This document shows positions 26,968 to 38,199 of a DNA stretch of 64,000 bases, in pieces. The notes under the pieces are model-generated. The model made no database searches. It saw only the letters and a list, made by a program, of their open reading frames with translations, and was not told where the DNA came from. Every line of letters begins with the position of its first letter. Within the stretch, counting starts at the first letter, position 1. Source of the DNA: Sphingomonadaceae bacterium 3R27E2-A (GTDB taxonomy: Bacteria; Pseudomonadota; Alphaproteobacteria; Sphingomonadales; Sphingomonadaceae); NCBI GenBank assembly GCA_005503165.1, contig SCNT01000001.1, positions 1 to 64,000 on the forward strand, in the 5' to 3' direction. The position numbers and the translations under genes were made by a program.

Positions 26968-29340
26968 ATGACGGGGGAAAAGAAGATCGTCGGTTTGTGG
27001 CGGGATTCCGCGGCAAACGGAGACCAGGAAGGCCAGACGGCGGAGCCCGAGGCCGCGAGCGCCGCGTCCATGGAGGCGGCAGCGCCCGACCCCGTGCCTG
27101 CACGTACCGAACGCGACTGGCTCGACCGGAGCGCGCTCGAGGATGCCGATAGTCCCGAGGAGGAGGAGGCCAGCGCTTCGACCTTCCGCGACCGCATCGC
27201 CCCTGCCCTGCTGATCCTGCTCGGGCTCGGCTGGACCATTTTTTCAGCAATGGCGGCGACCGATGGCCTCGCCCGCGCGCCGAGCCTATCGGAATGGCCC
27301 GGACTGATCGCGACGATCGCGATGCCGCTGACGCTGCTCGTGGTGCTGTGGATGGCGCTGCTGCGCTCGAGCCGGTCGGAGCAGGCGCGCTTCGCGCGCG
27401 TCACCGCGGCGCTGCGCGAAGAAAATGCGCAGCTCAACCAGTCGATGCATTCCTTGGGGCTGCATATCGCCGATGCGCAGCGCCAGCTCGCCGAACAGGC
27501 GAATATCGTCCAGCAGTTGGGGCTCGATACCGTCGCGCGGCTGACCGAAAGCAGCGACAAGCTCGCCACCAACGCCTCGGTGATCGCCAATGCGCACGAC
27601 CAGCTCGCGCGCTCGGGCGACGTCGCGCTGCAGCGCATGGACGGGCTGCTCGCGGGGCTGCCGCGCATCGACGATGTCGCGCAGCGGCTCGCGGGCAATT
27701 TCCGCGAGGCGGGGCTGGTGGCGCACCAGCAGGGCGCGAGCCTGGAAGCCAAGCTCGCCGCGCTCGCCGAGGAAGCGGTCAAGGCGGCGGAGACCGGCCA
27801 GGCGTCGGCGGAAACGCTCGACGCGGCGATCGGCTCGCTCGAAGCGCGGACCAGGCAGGCCGAAACCGAATTGCTCGCGGCATCGGCGCAGGTGACCGGC
27901 GCGCACGAGGCGACCTTGGCGCAGGTCACGCAGACCGCGGCGGCGCTGCACCACGAGCTGACCGCGACGGTCGAGGCGATGAGCGCGCGGCTGGGCGAGA
28001 CCTGGCAGGCGTTCCGCGACGGCGTGGAGACGTCGGCGGGGCAGCTCGACGACCGGCTGGCGGTGGCGCGCAGCGCGGGCGACGATATCGGCGCACAGCT
28101 CGCCGCGCACGGGGTCGCGAGCGAGGATCTGGCGGCACGAATTTCGGGCCATGTCGGCGCGATCGAGCAAAGCCTCGCGACGCTCGACGCAACGATCGCG
28201 GGGCGCGCCGACGTCATCGGGCGCGCGATCGGCGATACCAAAGCGCAGCTCGGCGCCTTTGCGGAGCAGGTGGCGAAGGGCAATATGTCGGCGCAGCAAC
28301 TGGTCGGCCATGCCGAATCCTTGCTGCTCGCGCTCGACGCGGTGACGCGCGAGATGGACGAGACGCTGCCGCACGCGATCGACCGCATGGCGGCGCATGG
28401 CAAGGCGACGAAGGCGTCGCTCGCCGATCTCAAGCCCCTGCTCGAAGCCTCGGAGCAGGTCGCGCAGTCGACGCTGTCGCACGTCAATGCGGTGCAGGCG
28501 ACGCTCGCTTCGAACGAGGCGCAGATGTCCGACCATGCCGACAGCCAGCGCGCGCTGACCGAGCGAATCACCGCGTCGCTCGCCGAGGCCGAGGCATCGC
28601 TCGACAAATTGCATCGCGGCGCCGAGCGCTTTGCCGAACAGGGCGGCGCGAAGATGATTGCGACGCTGGGCGAGGTGCGCCAGACCGCCGATTCGGCGGC
28701 GAGCCAGGCGCAGGCGACGCTCGAACGGCTCGTGGAAGGCGCGCGCGAGGCGATGCAGTCGACCGCAACCGAAGCGATCGACGCGGCCTTCCGTACCGAG
28801 ATCATAGCGCAACTCGACGCGATCAGCGGAGCGTCCGAACGCGCGGTCGCGGCGGCGAACGACGCCACCGACCGGCTGATGCGCCAGCTGATCACGATCA
28901 TGGACACCAGCGCGAGCGTCGAGGCGCGCGCCGCCGAGGCCGAAGCGGCGATCGCGGCGTCGGACCGCGATTCGCTGGCGAAGCAGGTCGGGCTGCTCAC
29001 CGAATCGCTCAAATCGACCGCGATCGACCTCACCAAGATCCTGTCGAGCGAGGTCAGCGACACCGCATGGGACGCCTATCTCAAGGGCGACCGCGGCGTC
29101 TTCGCGCGGCGTGCGGTCAGGCTGGTCGAGAATAGCGAGGCGAAGGAAATCCTGCGCGTCTACCAGAACGACGACGGCTTCCACGCGGCGGTGAACCAGT
29201 TCATCCACGATTTCGAGGCGATGCTGCGCCTGCTGATGAACACGCGCGACGGGTCGGCGATCAGCGTGACCCTGCTGTCGTCGGATATAGGGAAGCTGTA
29301 CGTGGCGCTGGCGCAGGCGATCGACCGGTTGCGGGGTTAG
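26968..29340 (+). CDS. Large membrane-anchored coiled-coil protein (790 residues)
   Basis: An acidic, disordered N-terminus (1-72) is followed by two membrane helices at about 77-96 and 111-132, then some 550 residues of nearly continuous coiled coil (about 135-690) rich in Ala, Leu, Gln and Glu with heptad spacing. A C-terminal globular part holds WDAYLKGDRGVFARRAVRLV and FIHDFEAMLRLLMNTRDGSA. The layout recalls alphaproteobacterial polar or envelope-organising proteins and kinesin-like or apolipoprotein-like database labels, but no function is assigned. The globular end looks like the best part for family searches. ATG 26968 sits after a modest ribosome site. Confidence 0.8.
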   Translation: MTGEKKIVGLWRDSAANGDQEGQTAEPEAASAASMEAAAPDPVPARTERDWLDRSALEDADSPEEEEASASTFRDRIAPALLILLGLGWTIFSAMAATDGLARAPSLSEWPGLIATIAMPLTLLVVLWMALLRSSRSEQARFARVTAALREENAQLNQSMHSLGLHIADAQRQLAEQANIVQQLGLDTVARLTESSDKLATNASVIANAHDQLARSGDVALQRMDGLLAGLPRIDDVAQRLAGNFREAGLVAHQQGASLEAKLAALAEEAVKAAETGQASAETLDAAIGSLEARTRQAETELLAASAQVTGAHEATLAQVTQTAAALHHELTATVEAMSARLGETWQAFRDGVETSAGQLDDRLAVARSAGDDIGAQLAAHGVASEDLAARISGHVGAIEQSLATLDATIAGRADVIGRAIGDTKAQLGAFAEQVAKGNMSAQQLVGHAESLLLALDAVTREMDETLPHAIDRMAAHGKATKASLADLKPLLEASEQVAQSTLSHVNAVQATLASNEAQMSDHADSQRALTERITASLAEAEASLDKLHRGAERFAEQGGAKMIATLGEVRQTADSAASQAQATLERLVEGAREAMQSTATEAIDAAFRTEIIAQLDAISGASERAVAAANDATDRLMRQLITIMDTSASVEARAAEAEAAIAASDRDSLAKQVGLLTESLKSTAIDLTKILSSEVSDTAWDAYLKGDRGVFARRAVRLVENSEAKEILRVYQNDDGFHAAVNQFIHDFEAMLRLLMNTRDGSAISVTLLSSDIGKLYVALAQAIDRLRG

Positions 29341-29378
29341 GACGGTGCTATCTTGATCCGCACGACCTTAGGCCAACC

Positions 29379-29741
29379 ATGACCGAGCGCGATCCGAAAA
29401 CAGAAGGGCGGTTGGCGAGGGCTCGCTTTTCTGCCGCCCACATGTCCGACACGAAATGGCGAAAGCTTTTCGAAGCGGTTGTGAGAGCGCGCCCCGACCT
29501 AAACAGAATGACGGCAAAGTTCATCGACGTGGAAAACGCCCGCGAACTGAATTTTCCGCCAGATCTTCGCTGTCCTCGCCCTTATATGGATACCATAGAA
29601 TTCGGACCAACAGAATTTCGAGCCATCGAATGGCTCGAAATCGCGTGCGACCTTGCAGACATTGCCGAGCAGTTAGGGCAATTCCCTATTACGGTATCGG
29701 GAAATGTCACTCGGGTAACGGGCTATTCTTCGCCGATTTAA
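29379..29741 (+). CDS. Hypothetical protein (120 residues), DUF6678-like
   Basis: Soluble, with no signal peptide. The segment DTKWRKLFEAVVRARPDL and the later TEFRAIEWLEIACDLADIA are like DUF6678 proteins, a small family of unknown role; this match is from memory and weak. The gene is AT-richer than its surroundings (about half GC by eye against about two thirds), which suggests later arrival. Its stop overlaps the convergent DUF1467 gene by 4 bases. Confidence 0.6.
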   Translation: MTERDPKTEGRLARARFSAAHMSDTKWRKLFEAVVRARPDLNRMTAKFIDVENARELNFPPDLRCPRPYMDTIEFGPTEFRAIEWLEIACDLADIAEQLGQFPITVSGNVTRVTGYSSPI

Positions 29742-29998
29742 GCCCGCCCGCCGAGCACGTCGGGATCGGCCCAGCCGTTCACATAGGCGACGTAGTAGAT
29801 CACGAAGGCGATCGTCGCGACGATCGTCATCTGAAGCAGGATGCGGCCCGGACGGAAACGCGCGGGGGCGCCGCGGTCCTGGCCGGCGATCAAGGGCTCC
29901 GACTCATCCTCGACGCGGCGGCCGTGGAAGGGGAGCACGAAGAAGGTGCTGAACGCCCAGAAGAGCAGGTAGATGGCGAGCGCCGAGGTCCATTTCAT
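29738..29998 (-). CDS. DUF1467 family small membrane protein
   Basis: A protein of 86 residues with two membrane helices (about 4-24 and 55-74) and a short charged loop. Start MKWTSALAIYLLFWAF and FFVLPF are typical of DUF1467. Function unknown. It starts 12 bases downstream of rnj and probably ends the long nuo-birA-coaX-rnj transcript. Confidence 0.78.
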   Translation of the reverse strand: MKWTSALAIYLLFWAFSTFFVLPFHGRRVEDESEPLIAGQDRGAPARFRPGRILLQMTIVATIAFVIYYVAYVNGWADPDVLGGRA

Positions 29999-30009
29999 GG
30001 GGCCGCTCC

Positions 30010-31644
30010 CTACAGGTCGACGAGCATGACGTCGACCACCGGCTTCTTGCCGGTCCAGTCGGTCGCGATACGGCGAACGCCGAGGCGGATCGCCTCGCGC
30101 ATCTTCTCGACATCCTTCGAGGGCGCGAGCGCGGCCATTTCGGCGGCATCGCGCATTTCGTCGATGAAGGCTTCGCGCTCGTCCTCGACCGGCACGCCGC
30201 GATAGCTGACCGCGCTTTCGGTGAACTTGCCCGCGGTGAAGATGACTGCGACGGTGATGTGGCCGTTGATCGAGAGCTTGCGCCGCTCGCCCATCGTGGC
30301 GCCATCGGCGGGCAGGATGACGTCGCCGTCGAGGATCAGGCGGCCCGAACGGACGCGCTCGACGATCTTCGCGGGGCCGGGCGCAAGGCGCACGAGGTCG
30401 CCATTTTCCTGGATCAGCGCATCGGGAATGCCCTGTTCGAGCGCGAAGCGCGCCTGTTCGTGCATGTGGCGGATCTCGCCGTGCACCGGGACGACGAGCT
30501 TCGGCCGCAGCCACCCGTAGAGCGCGGCGAGTTCGGGCTGGCCAGGGTGGCCGCTGACGTGGATATGCGCCTGCTTTTCGGTCACGGTCAGCACGTCCTT
30601 CGCGGCGAGCTGGTTCATGATGCGGCCGATCGCGACCTCGTTGCCCGGGATCTGCTTCGACGAGAAGACGACGGTGTCGCCTGGCTCGAGCTTGATCTGG
30701 TGGATGTCGGCGGCCATGCGCGCGAGCGCGGCGCGCGGCTCGCCCTGCCCTCCCGTTGCGATGACCATGACCTGGTCGCGCGGCAGGCGCATCGCCTCGT
30801 CGAAATCGACCGTCGCGGGGAAGTCCTTGAGGTAGCCGACCGAGCGCGCGACGCCGAGGATGCGGTCGAGCGAGCGCCCCGCGACGCAGAGGCTGCGCCC
30901 GGTCGCCTTGGCGACCTCGCCGAGCGTCTTGAGACGCGCGGCGTTGGAGGCGAAGGTGGTGACGATCACCCGGCCCTTCGCCGCGCCGACCGCGGCCAGC
31001 AGCCCGTCCATCAGCCCGCCCTCGCTGCCCGAGGCTTCGGGGTTGAAGGCGTTGGTCGAATCGCCGACGAGCACGTCGATGCCCTCGTCTCCGAGCGCGG
31101 TCAGCGCCTTGGCCGACGACGGTGTGCCGAGCACCGGGTCGTCGTCGAGCTTCCAGTCGCCGGTGTGGAACACGCGGCCATAAGGCGTGTCGATCACCGC
31201 CGCGCTCATTTCGAGGATCGAGTGGGCGAGCGGCATCAGGCGGATGCCGAACGGGCCGAGCTGGAACTGAGCGTCGATATCGACGGTCTTGATCGTCACC
31301 TCGTCCTGCAGCCCCTCTTCGGCGAGCTTGTGCGCGATCAGTCCCGCGGTGAAGCGATTGGCGTAGAGCGGCACGCCGAGCTCGGCGGCGAGGTAGGGCA
31401 AGGCGCCGATATGATCCTCGTGCCCGTGGGTCAGGACGATGCCGAGCAGGTCCTGCTTGCGATCCTCGATGAATTCGAGGTCGGGCATGATGATGTCGAT
31501 GCCGGGATAGTCGTGCGTACCGAAGGTCACGCCCAGATCGAGCATGATCCATTTGCCTTCGCAGCCGTAGAGATTGGCGTTCATGCCGATCTCGCCCGAG
31601 CCGCCGAGCGCGAGGAAGAGTAGCTCCTTGCCGGGAGTCGTCAT
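30010..31644 (-). CDS. rnj: Ribonuclease J
   Basis: A protein of 544 residues. Metallo-beta-lactamase motif THGHEDHIG at 72-80, then beta-CASP domain and C-terminal part. [17 protein letters not shown] and [15 protein letters not shown] carry later metal and phosphate-binding residues. Acts as a 5' exonuclease and endonuclease in mRNA decay and rRNA maturation. ATG 31644 overlaps the stop of coaX by 4 bases, so it is translated in coupling with it. Confidence 0.95.
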   Translation of the reverse strand: MTTPGKELLFLALGGSGEIGMNANLYGCEGKWIMLDLGVTFGTHDYPGIDIIMPDLEFIEDRKQDLLGIVLTHGHEDHIGALPYLAAELGVPLYANRFTAGLIAHKLAEEGLQDEVTIKTVDIDAQFQLGPFGIRLMPLAHSILEMSAAVIDTPYGRVFHTGDWKLDDDPVLGTPSSAKALTALGDEGIDVLVGDSTNAFNPEASGSEGGLMDGLLAAVGAAKGRVIVTTFASNAARLKTLGEVAKATGRSLCVAGRSLDRILGVARSVGYLKDFPATVDFDEAMRLPRDQVMVIATGGQGEPRAALARMAADIHQIKLEPGDTVVFSSKQIPGNEVAIGRIMNQLAAKDVLTVTEKQAHIHVSGHPGQPELAALYGWLRPKLVVPVHGEIRHMHEQARFALEQGIPDALIQENGDLVRLAPGPAKIVERVRSGRLILDGDVILPADGATMGERRKLSINGHITVAVIFTAGKFTESAVSYRGVPVEDEREAFIDEMRDAAEMAALAPSKDVEKMREAIRLGVRRIATDWTGKKPVVDVMLVDL

Positions 31645-32423
31645 GTTCTTGTCCGTTGATTATATAGGTGCATCAGGCCGTTGAGGGTGAGGTCGGGGTC
31701 GATGCGGTCGAAGAGATGGCCCTGCTGGTCGAACAGGGCCGCGAGGCCGCCCGTGGCGATGACGGTGAGTGGCTTGGCGACCTCGGCCTTCATGCGCGCG
31801 ATCAGTCCCTCGATCATCGCGACATAGCCCCAATAGACGCCGATCAGCATCTGGCTTTCGGTGGTGCGGCCGATGACGCTGGTCGTCGCGGGGGCCTCGA
31901 TCGCGATGCGCGGCAGCTTGGCCGCCGCGGCGACGAGCGCTTCGAGCGAGAGGTTGACGCCGGGCGCGATGATGCCGCCCAGATAGGCGCCATCGGGGCC
32001 GATATGGTCGAGCGTCGTCGCGGTGCCGAAACTTATGACCAGCTTGTCCTTGCCGGGCTCGATCGCCTGGGCCGAGATGGCATTGACCGCGCGGTCGGCG
32101 CCGACCGACTGTGGCTCGTCGACCTTCAATGCGATGCCCCAGCTCACCGGGGTGCGGCCCGCGACGAGCGCGTCGACGCCGAAATATTTATGCGCGAGCA
32201 GCTGGAGATTGTGGAGCGCGCGCGGGACGACGGTCGATATGATCACGGCGTCGACCGCGCTGCGATCCTGCCGCTCGATGCGCATCAGCTGGTCGAGCCA
32301 GACCATATATTCGTCGGCGGTGCGGCGATCGTCGGTCGCGATGCGCCAACGCGCGAGAAGCGTGGCGCCGTCGAACAAAGCAAATTTGGCGTTGGTGTTG
32401 CCGACGTCGATCGCGAGCAGCAT
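31641..32423 (-). CDS. coaX: Type III pantothenate kinase
   Basis: A protein of 260 residues. [16 protein letters not shown] near 4-19 is the phosphate-binding loop of the ASKHA fold, with [11 protein letters not shown] near 125 and [19 protein letters not shown]. It makes 4'-phosphopantothenate at the start of CoA synthesis and usually needs a monovalent cation. It begins 3 bases after the stop of birA and overlaps rnj by 4 bases. Confidence 0.95.
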   Translation of the reverse strand: MLLAIDVGNTNAKFALFDGATLLARWRIATDDRRTADEYMVWLDQLMRIERQDRSAVDAVIISTVVPRALHNLQLLAHKYFGVDALVAGRTPVSWGIALKVDEPQSVGADRAVNAISAQAIEPGKDKLVISFGTATTLDHIGPDGAYLGGIIAPGVNLSLEALVAAAAKLPRIAIEAPATTSVIGRTTESQMLIGVYWGYVAMIEGLIARMKAEVAKPLTVIATGGLAALFDQQGHLFDRIDPDLTLNGLMHLYNQRTRT

Positions 32424-32426
32424 GTT

Positions 32427-33152
32427 CTAAATCCCCTCCACGGACCGGCGCAGCTCGACGTCGCCCGCATGGACCAACATGGTCTCGCCGCCCTCGCGGC
32501 GCAAGCGCAGCGCGCCGTCGGGCGCGAGGCCGTCGAAAAAGCCGTCGACGCCCCGTTCGGAGACGTGGAGCGGCGTTCCGACGGGATGCGCCTGCGGCAG
32601 CCAGGCGGCGATGATGCGGCCGACGCCTTCCTGGCGCCAGATCCAGAGCGCGTCGGTCATCGCTATGGCGAGCGCGTCGGCGAAGCGGTCGCGATCAATC
32701 GCCGCCCCCTTGGCGGCGAGCGAGGCGGTCGGGCGGTCGGGCAGCGCGGGCGCGGCGACGAGGTTGACCCCGATGCCGATGACGACGCTGTCGCGGACGC
32801 GCTCCATCAGGATTCCGGCGCATTTGGCGCCGTCTACGAGCAGGTCGTTGGGCCATTTGAGCTGCGCGTCGAGGCCCGGGGCCATCGCGGTCACCGCCTT
32901 CGCCAGCGCGACTCCCGCCACCAGCGCCAGCGTCGCGGGCGACGGGTCGCCGGCGGTCAGATGCACCACGGTCGAGCCCATGAAATTGCCCTGCCCGTCG
33001 TTCCACCCGCGCCCGAGACGCCCGCGGCCCGCGGTCTGGCGGTCGGCGACGAGCCAATGCCCCTCGCCGACGAACTCGCCGCCGGCCAGCCGCGCCAGCA
33101 GATCGGCGTTGGTCGAACCGGTCTCGGCGATCCGCTCGATCGGCGGGATCAG
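32427..33152 (-). CDS. birA: Biotin-[acetyl-CoA-carboxylase] ligase, catalytic form
   Basis: Motifs TGSTNADLL, GRGRLGRGW and KWPNDLLVDGAKCAGIL give the biotin ligase core, with a small C-terminal domain and no DNA-binding N-terminal domain. About 241 residues if translation begins at CTG 33152, which overlaps the TGA of nuoN as CTGA just where an ATGA would be expected; an in-frame ATG at 33227 is possible but would sit 79 bases inside nuoN. The enzyme charges biotin carrier protein of acetyl-CoA carboxylase. coaX follows after 3 bases. Confidence 0.85.
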   Translation of the reverse strand: MIPPIERIAETGSTNADLLARLAGGEFVGEGHWLVADRQTAGRGRLGRGWNDGQGNFMGSTVVHLTAGDPSPATLALVAGVALAKAVTAMAPGLDAQLKWPNDLLVDGAKCAGILMERVRDSVVIGIGVNLVAAPALPDRPTASLAAKGAAIDRDRFADALAIAMTDALWIWRQEGVGRIIAAWLPQAHPVGTPLHVSERGVDGFFDGLAPDGALRLRREGGETMLVHAGDVELRRSVEGI

Positions 33153-34579
33153 AAGAGCACCGCCGCGGCGGCGGCCGAAGCGACGCCCAGCATCGGGATG
33201 AAGAGATAGCCGATAATCGACAGCCACAAAGCGCTGGCGGCCATGATCGTGCCCTCGACGATATCGCCGCCGCCGCTGATCTCGACCTCCGACTTGTCGT
33301 CGAAGTACATCGTCTTGATGATCATGATGTAATAGTACGCGCCGATCACCGAGGCGACGACGCCCGCGACCGCGAGCGGCACAAGGTTGGCGTTCACCGC
33401 GGCTTGGAACGCCAGATATTTCGGCCAGAAGCCGAACAAAGGCGGGATGCCGGCGAGGCTGTACATGAACACCGCCATCGCCGCGGCGAGGCCGGGGCGA
33501 CGCTCCGACAGGCCGGCGAGCGCGGGAATGCTCTCGATCTGGTTGCCATCGGCGTCGCGCAGCTGGAGCACAACGAGGAAGGCGCCGAGCGTGGTCACCA
33601 CATAGACCAGCAGATAGGTGAGCACCGCCTCGACCCCCGCCTGCGTCCCCGCGGCGAGGCCGATGAGCATGAAGCCGACATTGTTGATCGACGAATAAGC
33701 GAGCAGGCGCTTGATATTCTTCTGCCCGATCGCGCCGACCGCGCCGAGGATGATCGAGGCGAGCGCGAGGAAGATGACAATCTGTTGCCAGGCGCCGACT
33801 GCCGGCCCCATCGCATCGACGACGACGCGCGTCATCAGCGCCATCGCCGCCACTTTCGGCGCGCTGGCGAAGAAGGCGGTGACCGGGGTCGGCGCGCCCT
33901 CATAGACGTCGGGGGTCCACATGTGGAATGGCACCGCGCTGACCTTGAAGCCAAGCCCCGCGAGCACGAAGACGATACCGAAGATCAGCCCGATGTTGAG
34001 CTCGCCGCCCATGCGCGCCGCGATGGTCGCGAAATCGGTCGACCCCGCAAAGCCGTAGAGCAGCGAGATGCCGTAGAGCAGCATGCCCGAGGCGAGCGCG
34101 CCGAGGACGAAATATTTGAGCCCCGCCTCGCTCGACCGCTCGTCGGTGCGCATGAAGCTGGCGAGCACATAGGCGGCAAGGCTGTTGAGCTCGAGCCCGA
34201 CATAGAGCGTCATCAGGTCGCGCGCCGAGGCCATGATCCCCATGCCGAGCGCGGCGAAGAGGATCAGCACCGGATATTCGGCGCGCATGCCGGAGGTGAA
34301 GAAGCGCGGCGCGACGAGAATCGACACGGCGCTGGCGCCGTAGATGATCAGCTTGGCGAAGCCGCCGAAAGCATCGACCGACAGCGTGCCCGAAAAGACC
34401 GTGACGTTGACACCGAGCAGCGCGACGACGGCGACCGCGGCGGCGCCGAGCGTCAGCAGCGCGGCGAGCTGGTACAGCCCGACCTGGCGATCGCCGAGGA
34501 AGGTGCCGAGCATCAGCGTGACGAGCCCGCCGACCGTCAGGATCAGTTCGGGCCAGATGAGGGCGAGATCGGCGGTCAT
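33149..34579 (-). CDS. nuoN: NADH-quinone oxidoreductase subunit N
   Basis: A protein of 476 residues, about 14 membrane helices, one of the three antiporter-like proton pump subunits of complex [21 protein letters not shown] and [20 protein letters not shown] carry the conserved glutamate and lysine regions. ATG 34579 overlaps nuoM by 4 bases; its stop overlaps birA. Confidence 0.95.
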   Translation of the reverse strand: MTADLALIWPELILTVGGLVTLMLGTFLGDRQVGLYQLAALLTLGAAAVAVVALLGVNVTVFSGTLSVDAFGGFAKLIIYGASAVSILVAPRFFTSGMRAEYPVLILFAALGMGIMASARDLMTLYVGLELNSLAAYVLASFMRTDERSSEAGLKYFVLGALASGMLLYGISLLYGFAGSTDFATIAARMGGELNIGLIFGIVFVLAGLGFKVSAVPFHMWTPDVYEGAPTPVTAFFASAPKVAAMALMTRVVVDAMGPAVGAWQQIVIFLALASIILGAVGAIGQKNIKRLLAYSSINNVGFMLIGLAAGTQAGVEAVLTYLLVYVVTTLGAFLVVLQLRDADGNQIESIPALAGLSERRPGLAAAMAVFMYSLAGIPPLFGFWPKYLAFQAAVNANLVPLAVAGVVASVIGAYYYIMIIKTMYFDDKSEVEISGGGDIVEGTIMAASALWLSIIGYLFIPMLGVASAAAAAVLF

Positions 34580-36144
34580 TGGCTGCCTCCCGCATGATGG
34601 GCTTCGCCGGCGGGTGCCTCGCCATGGCCAGAGCCATGCTCGGCCGCCTTGGGCTTGCCCGCGCTGACATGCGCGTCGCCCGCGGGCTTGGCGGGAGCGA
34701 GGCGCGCAACCACGGTGGTCACGTCGCCGCGCATCGGTGCGAGGAAACTTTCGGGATAGACGCCCATCCACAGGGCCACGGCGGCCAGCGGCGCCATGAT
34801 CGCCCATTCGCGGGGATTGAGATCGGGCATCGCCTTCACATCGTCCTTGGTGAGTTCGCCGAACACGATCCGGCGGTAGAGATAGAGCATGTACGCAGCG
34901 CCGAGGATGATGCCGGTGGTGCAGACGAAGGCGACCCAGCTGGACGCCTCATAGATGCCCGCGATGCTCAGGAATTCGCCGACGAAGCCGCTGGTGCCCG
35001 GCAGGCCGATCGACGCCATGGTGAACAGCATGAAGAACAGCGCATAGGCCGGCATGTTCACCGCGAGCCCGCCGTAGCGGTCGATCTCGCGCGTGTGAAG
35101 CCGGTCGTAGATCACGCCGACGCAGAAGAAAAGCGCGGCCGAGACGACGCCATGGCTGAGCATGACGATCATCGCGCCCTCGATGCCCTGCTGGTTGAAG
35201 GCGAAGAGGCCCGCGGTGACGATCGCCATATGCGCGACCGACGAATAGGCGATCAGCTTCTTCATGTCGCTCTGCACCAGCGCGACGAGGCTGGTGTAGA
35301 CCACCGCGACCATCGACAGCGCAAAGACGATCCACATCAGCTGCGCCGACGCCTCGGGGAACATCGGCATCATGAAGCGTATGAAGCCGTAACCGCCCAT
35401 CTTGAGCAGCACGCCCGCGAGGATCATCGAACCCGCGGTGGGGGCCTGGACGTGCGCATCGGGCAGCCAGGTGTGAACCGGCCACATCGGCATCTTGACC
35501 GCAAGGCTGGCGAAGAAGGCGAGCCATAGCCAGGTCTGCATGTCGACCGGGAAGTTGTAGCTCATCAGCGTCGGGATGTCGGTCGTGCCGGCCTCCGCGA
35601 TCATCGCGATCATCGCGATGAGCATCAGCACCGAACCGAGCAATGTGTAGAGGAAGAATTTGAACGCCGCATATTTGCGGTTCGCGCCGCCCCAGATGCC
35701 GATGATGAAATACATCGGGATCAGGCCGGCTTCGAAGAAGATGTAGAAGAGCAACAGGTCCTGCGCCGCGAAGACGCCGATCATCACGACTTCCATCGCG
35801 AGGAACATCGCCATGTAGAGGCCGACGCGCTTGGTGATGGCCTCCCAGCTGGCGAGAATGCAGAGCGGCATCAGGAAGGTGCTGAGCACGATCAGCAGCA
35901 GCGCGAGGCCGTCGATGCCGAGCGCCCAGTTGAACGGACCGAACAGCCCTTCGCGAAGCTCCTGGAACTGCCACTGCGCGCCGCCGACATCGAACTGCGA
36001 CCACATGACGAGGCTGAGCGCGAAATTGACCAAAGTGGCGCCGAGCGCAACGAACTTCGCATTGCGATCGCCGACGAACAGGCAGGCGACGGCCGCGATC
36101 GCGGGGATCGCCAGCAGCAGCGAGAGGAAAGGAAGCCCGCTCAC
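34576..36144 (-). CDS. nuoM: NADH-quinone oxidoreductase subunit M
   Basis: A protein of 522 residues with about 14 membrane helices, an antiporter-like subunit. [19 protein letters not shown] is the conserved lysine/His region and [17 protein letters not shown] carries the key Glu. The C-terminal tail after the last helix is unusually long and polar ([20 protein letters not shown]). GTG start at 36144 forms a GTGA overlap with nuoL. Confidence 0.95.
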   Translation of the reverse strand: MSGLPFLSLLLAIPAIAAVACLFVGDRNAKFVALGATLVNFALSLVMWSQFDVGGAQWQFQELREGLFGPFNWALGIDGLALLLIVLSTFLMPLCILASWEAITKRVGLYMAMFLAMEVVMIGVFAAQDLLLFYIFFEAGLIPMYFIIGIWGGANRKYAAFKFFLYTLLGSVLMLIAMIAMIAEAGTTDIPTLMSYNFPVDMQTWLWLAFFASLAVKMPMWPVHTWLPDAHVQAPTAGSMILAGVLLKMGGYGFIRFMMPMFPEASAQLMWIVFALSMVAVVYTSLVALVQSDMKKLIAYSSVAHMAIVTAGLFAFNQQGIEGAMIVMLSHGVVSAALFFCVGVIYDRLHTREIDRYGGLAVNMPAYALFFMLFTMASIGLPGTSGFVGEFLSIAGIYEASSWVAFVCTTGIILGAAYMLYLYRRIVFGELTKDDVKAMPDLNPREWAIMAPLAAVALWMGVYPESFLAPMRGDVTTVVARLAPAKPAGDAHVSAGKPKAAEHGSGHGEAPAGEAHHAGGSQ

Positions 36145-38195
36145 AGGAAATTCACCATGGCCCAGCTGGCGAGGCCGACAAGACCGAGCAGCATCACGAA
36201 CGCATATCCATAAACATAACCTGATTGCAGCCGCACCGCGAGCCGCGTTCCCCCTGCGACGAGCGTCGCCGCACCATCGGGACCGAAACGGTCAATGGTC
36301 TGCTCATCGCCGCGCTTCCAGAAGAAGCGGCCGATCGCGAACGCCGGCTTGACGAAGAGGAAATTGTACAGCTCGTCGAAATACCATTTGTTGTAGAGGA
36401 ACTGGTGGAGCAGCTTGAACTGCGCCACGAAGCGCCCCGGCAACGTCGTGTTGCGGATATAGCTGTTCCACGCGAGGAACAGCCCGATCGCCATCACCGT
36501 GAACGGCGTCCATTTGACCCACGTCGGCACCTCGTGCGCCGCGTGCATCAGATGCTCGTCGAACGCGAGCATGCTGCCGGCCCAGAATTTGGCGCCTTCC
36601 TCGGCATAGATGAACGGATGCGCGAAGACGAAGCCGGCCGCGACCGCACCGATCGACAGGACGATCAGCGGGATCAGCATCGTGACCGGGCTCTCGTGCG
36701 GGTGATAGCCCGCGGTGCCGTCGCCGTGCGCATCATGGTGGTGATGCGCATGCTCGTCGGCGGCATGTTCGTCCGCCGGGTGATCGTCGTGGTGATGATC
36801 GTGGACGGCGTGCTGGATATGCTCGCTCTGCTCCCAGCGCGGCTTGCCGTAGAAGGTCAGGAAGACCAGGCGCCACGAATAGAAACTCGTCAGCAGTGCG
36901 GCGAAGATGCCGACCCAGAAGGCGATCGTGCCGCCGCCGCCGGCGGCAAAGGCCGCCTCGAGGATGCCGTCCTTCGAGTGGAAACCCGCGAAGCCCGCGA
37001 CCCCGGCGATACCGACCCCGGTGATCGCCAGCGTGCCTAACAACATGGCCCAATAGGTGATCGGGATATGCTTACGCAGGCCACCATAATAGCGCATGTC
37101 CTGCTCGTGGTGCATCGAGTGGATGACCGAACCCGCGCCGAGGAACAGCAAGGCCTTGAAGAAGGCGTGGGTGAAGAGGTGGAACATCGCCGCGCCATAG
37201 GCGCCGACGCCCGCGGCGAAGAACATGTAGCCGAGCTGCGAGCAGGTCGAATAGGCGATGACGCGCTTGATGTCCCACTGCGTCGTGCCGACCGTCGCGG
37301 CGAAGAAACAGGTCGCGGCGCCGACGAAGGTGACGACGCCGAGCGCGATCGGCGCGGTCTCGAACATCGGCGACAGGCGGCACACCATGAACACGCCCGC
37401 GGTGACCATCGTCGCGGCGTGGATCAGCGCCGACACCGGGGTCGGGCCCTCCATCGCGTCGGGCAGCCAGGTGTGGAGGCCAAGCTGCGCCGACTTGCCC
37501 ATCGCGCCGATGAACAGCAGCAGGCAGAGGATCGTCATCGTGTCGAGCCGCATGCCGAGGAAGGTGATCGACGAGCCCGCCATGCCCGGCGCGGCGTCGA
37601 GGATCGCGGGGATCGAGACGGTGCCGAACACGAGGAAGGTGCCGAAGATGCCGAGCATGAAACCGAGGTCGCCGACGCGGTTCACGACGAACGCCTTGAT
37701 CGCGGCGGCATTGGCGCTGGGCTTCTTGTACCAGAAACCGATCAACAGATAGGAGGCGAGGCCGACGCCTTCCCAGCCGAAGAACATCTGGACGAGGTTG
37801 TTCGCGGTGACGAGCATCAGCATCGCGAAGGTGAAGAGCGAGAGATAGGCGAAGAAGCGCGGCTGGTCCGGATCCTCCTCCATATAGCCCCAGCTATAGA
37901 GGTGGACGAGCGCCGACACCGTCGTGATCACGACGAGCATTACTGCGGTCAGCGTGTCGACGCGCAGCTCCCAGTTGAACTCGAGCGCGCCCGAGCTCAC
38001 CCAATGGAGCACGGTCACGACCTCGGCCTGCCCTGTGCCGAACACGAAGGACAGGAAGATCGGCCAGCTCAGCGCGCAGCTGGTGAACAGCGCGCCGGTG
38101 GTGACCAGCTTCGACGCGAAGGGCCCGATGGCCCGCTGGCCGAGCCCTGCGACAAGCGCCGCGAGCAGCGGCAGGAAAACGATCGCCTGAATCAC
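36141..38195 (-). CDS. nuoL: NADH-quinone oxidoreductase subunit L
   Basis: A protein of 684 residues, GTG start at 38195. About 16 membrane helices plus the long lateral helix near the C-terminus, an antiporter-like pump subunit. [20 protein letters not shown] and [18 protein letters not shown] are conserved. A histidine-rich hydrophilic loop lies at about residues 459-498, with [20 protein letters not shown] inside it; such loops vary between species and may bind metal. Starts 4 bases after nuoK ends and overlaps nuoM. Confidence 0.95.
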   Translation of the reverse strand: MIQAIVFLPLLAALVAGLGQRAIGPFASKLVTTGALFTSCALSWPIFLSFVFGTGQAEVVTVLHWVSSGALEFNWELRVDTLTAVMLVVITTVSALVHLYSWGYMEEDPDQPRFFAYLSLFTFAMLMLVTANNLVQMFFGWEGVGLASYLLIGFWYKKPSANAAAIKAFVVNRVGDLGFMLGIFGTFLVFGTVSIPAILDAAPGMAGSSITFLGMRLDTMTILCLLLFIGAMGKSAQLGLHTWLPDAMEGPTPVSALIHAATMVTAGVFMVCRLSPMFETAPIALGVVTFVGAATCFFAATVGTTQWDIKRVIAYSTCSQLGYMFFAAGVGAYGAAMFHLFTHAFFKALLFLGAGSVIHSMHHEQDMRYYGGLRKHIPITYWAMLLGTLAITGVGIAGVAGFAGFHSKDGILEAAFAAGGGGTIAFWVGIFAALLTSFYSWRLVFLTFYGKPRWEQSEHIQHAVHDHHHDDHPADEHAADEHAHHHHDAHGDGTAGYHPHESPVTMLIPLIVLSIGAVAAGFVFAHPFIYAEEGAKFWAGSMLAFDEHLMHAAHEVPTWVKWTPFTVMAIGLFLAWNSYIRNTTLPGRFVAQFKLLHQFLYNKWYFDELYNFLFVKPAFAIGRFFWKRGDEQTIDRFGPDGAATLVAGGTRLAVRLQSGYVYGYAFVMLLGLVGLASWAMVNFL

Positions 38196-38199
38196 CGGC

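Noticed and set aside
26955-29063. A 702-codon open frame opposite the coiled-coil protein
   Set aside because: Ser/Ala-rich mirror of the coiled coil's codon pattern, with no conserved region.
29738-31552. Single long frame covering DUF1467 and most of rnj
   Set aside because: It joins the real DUF1467 frame to an out-of-frame reading of rnj; the true DUF1467 start is 29998.
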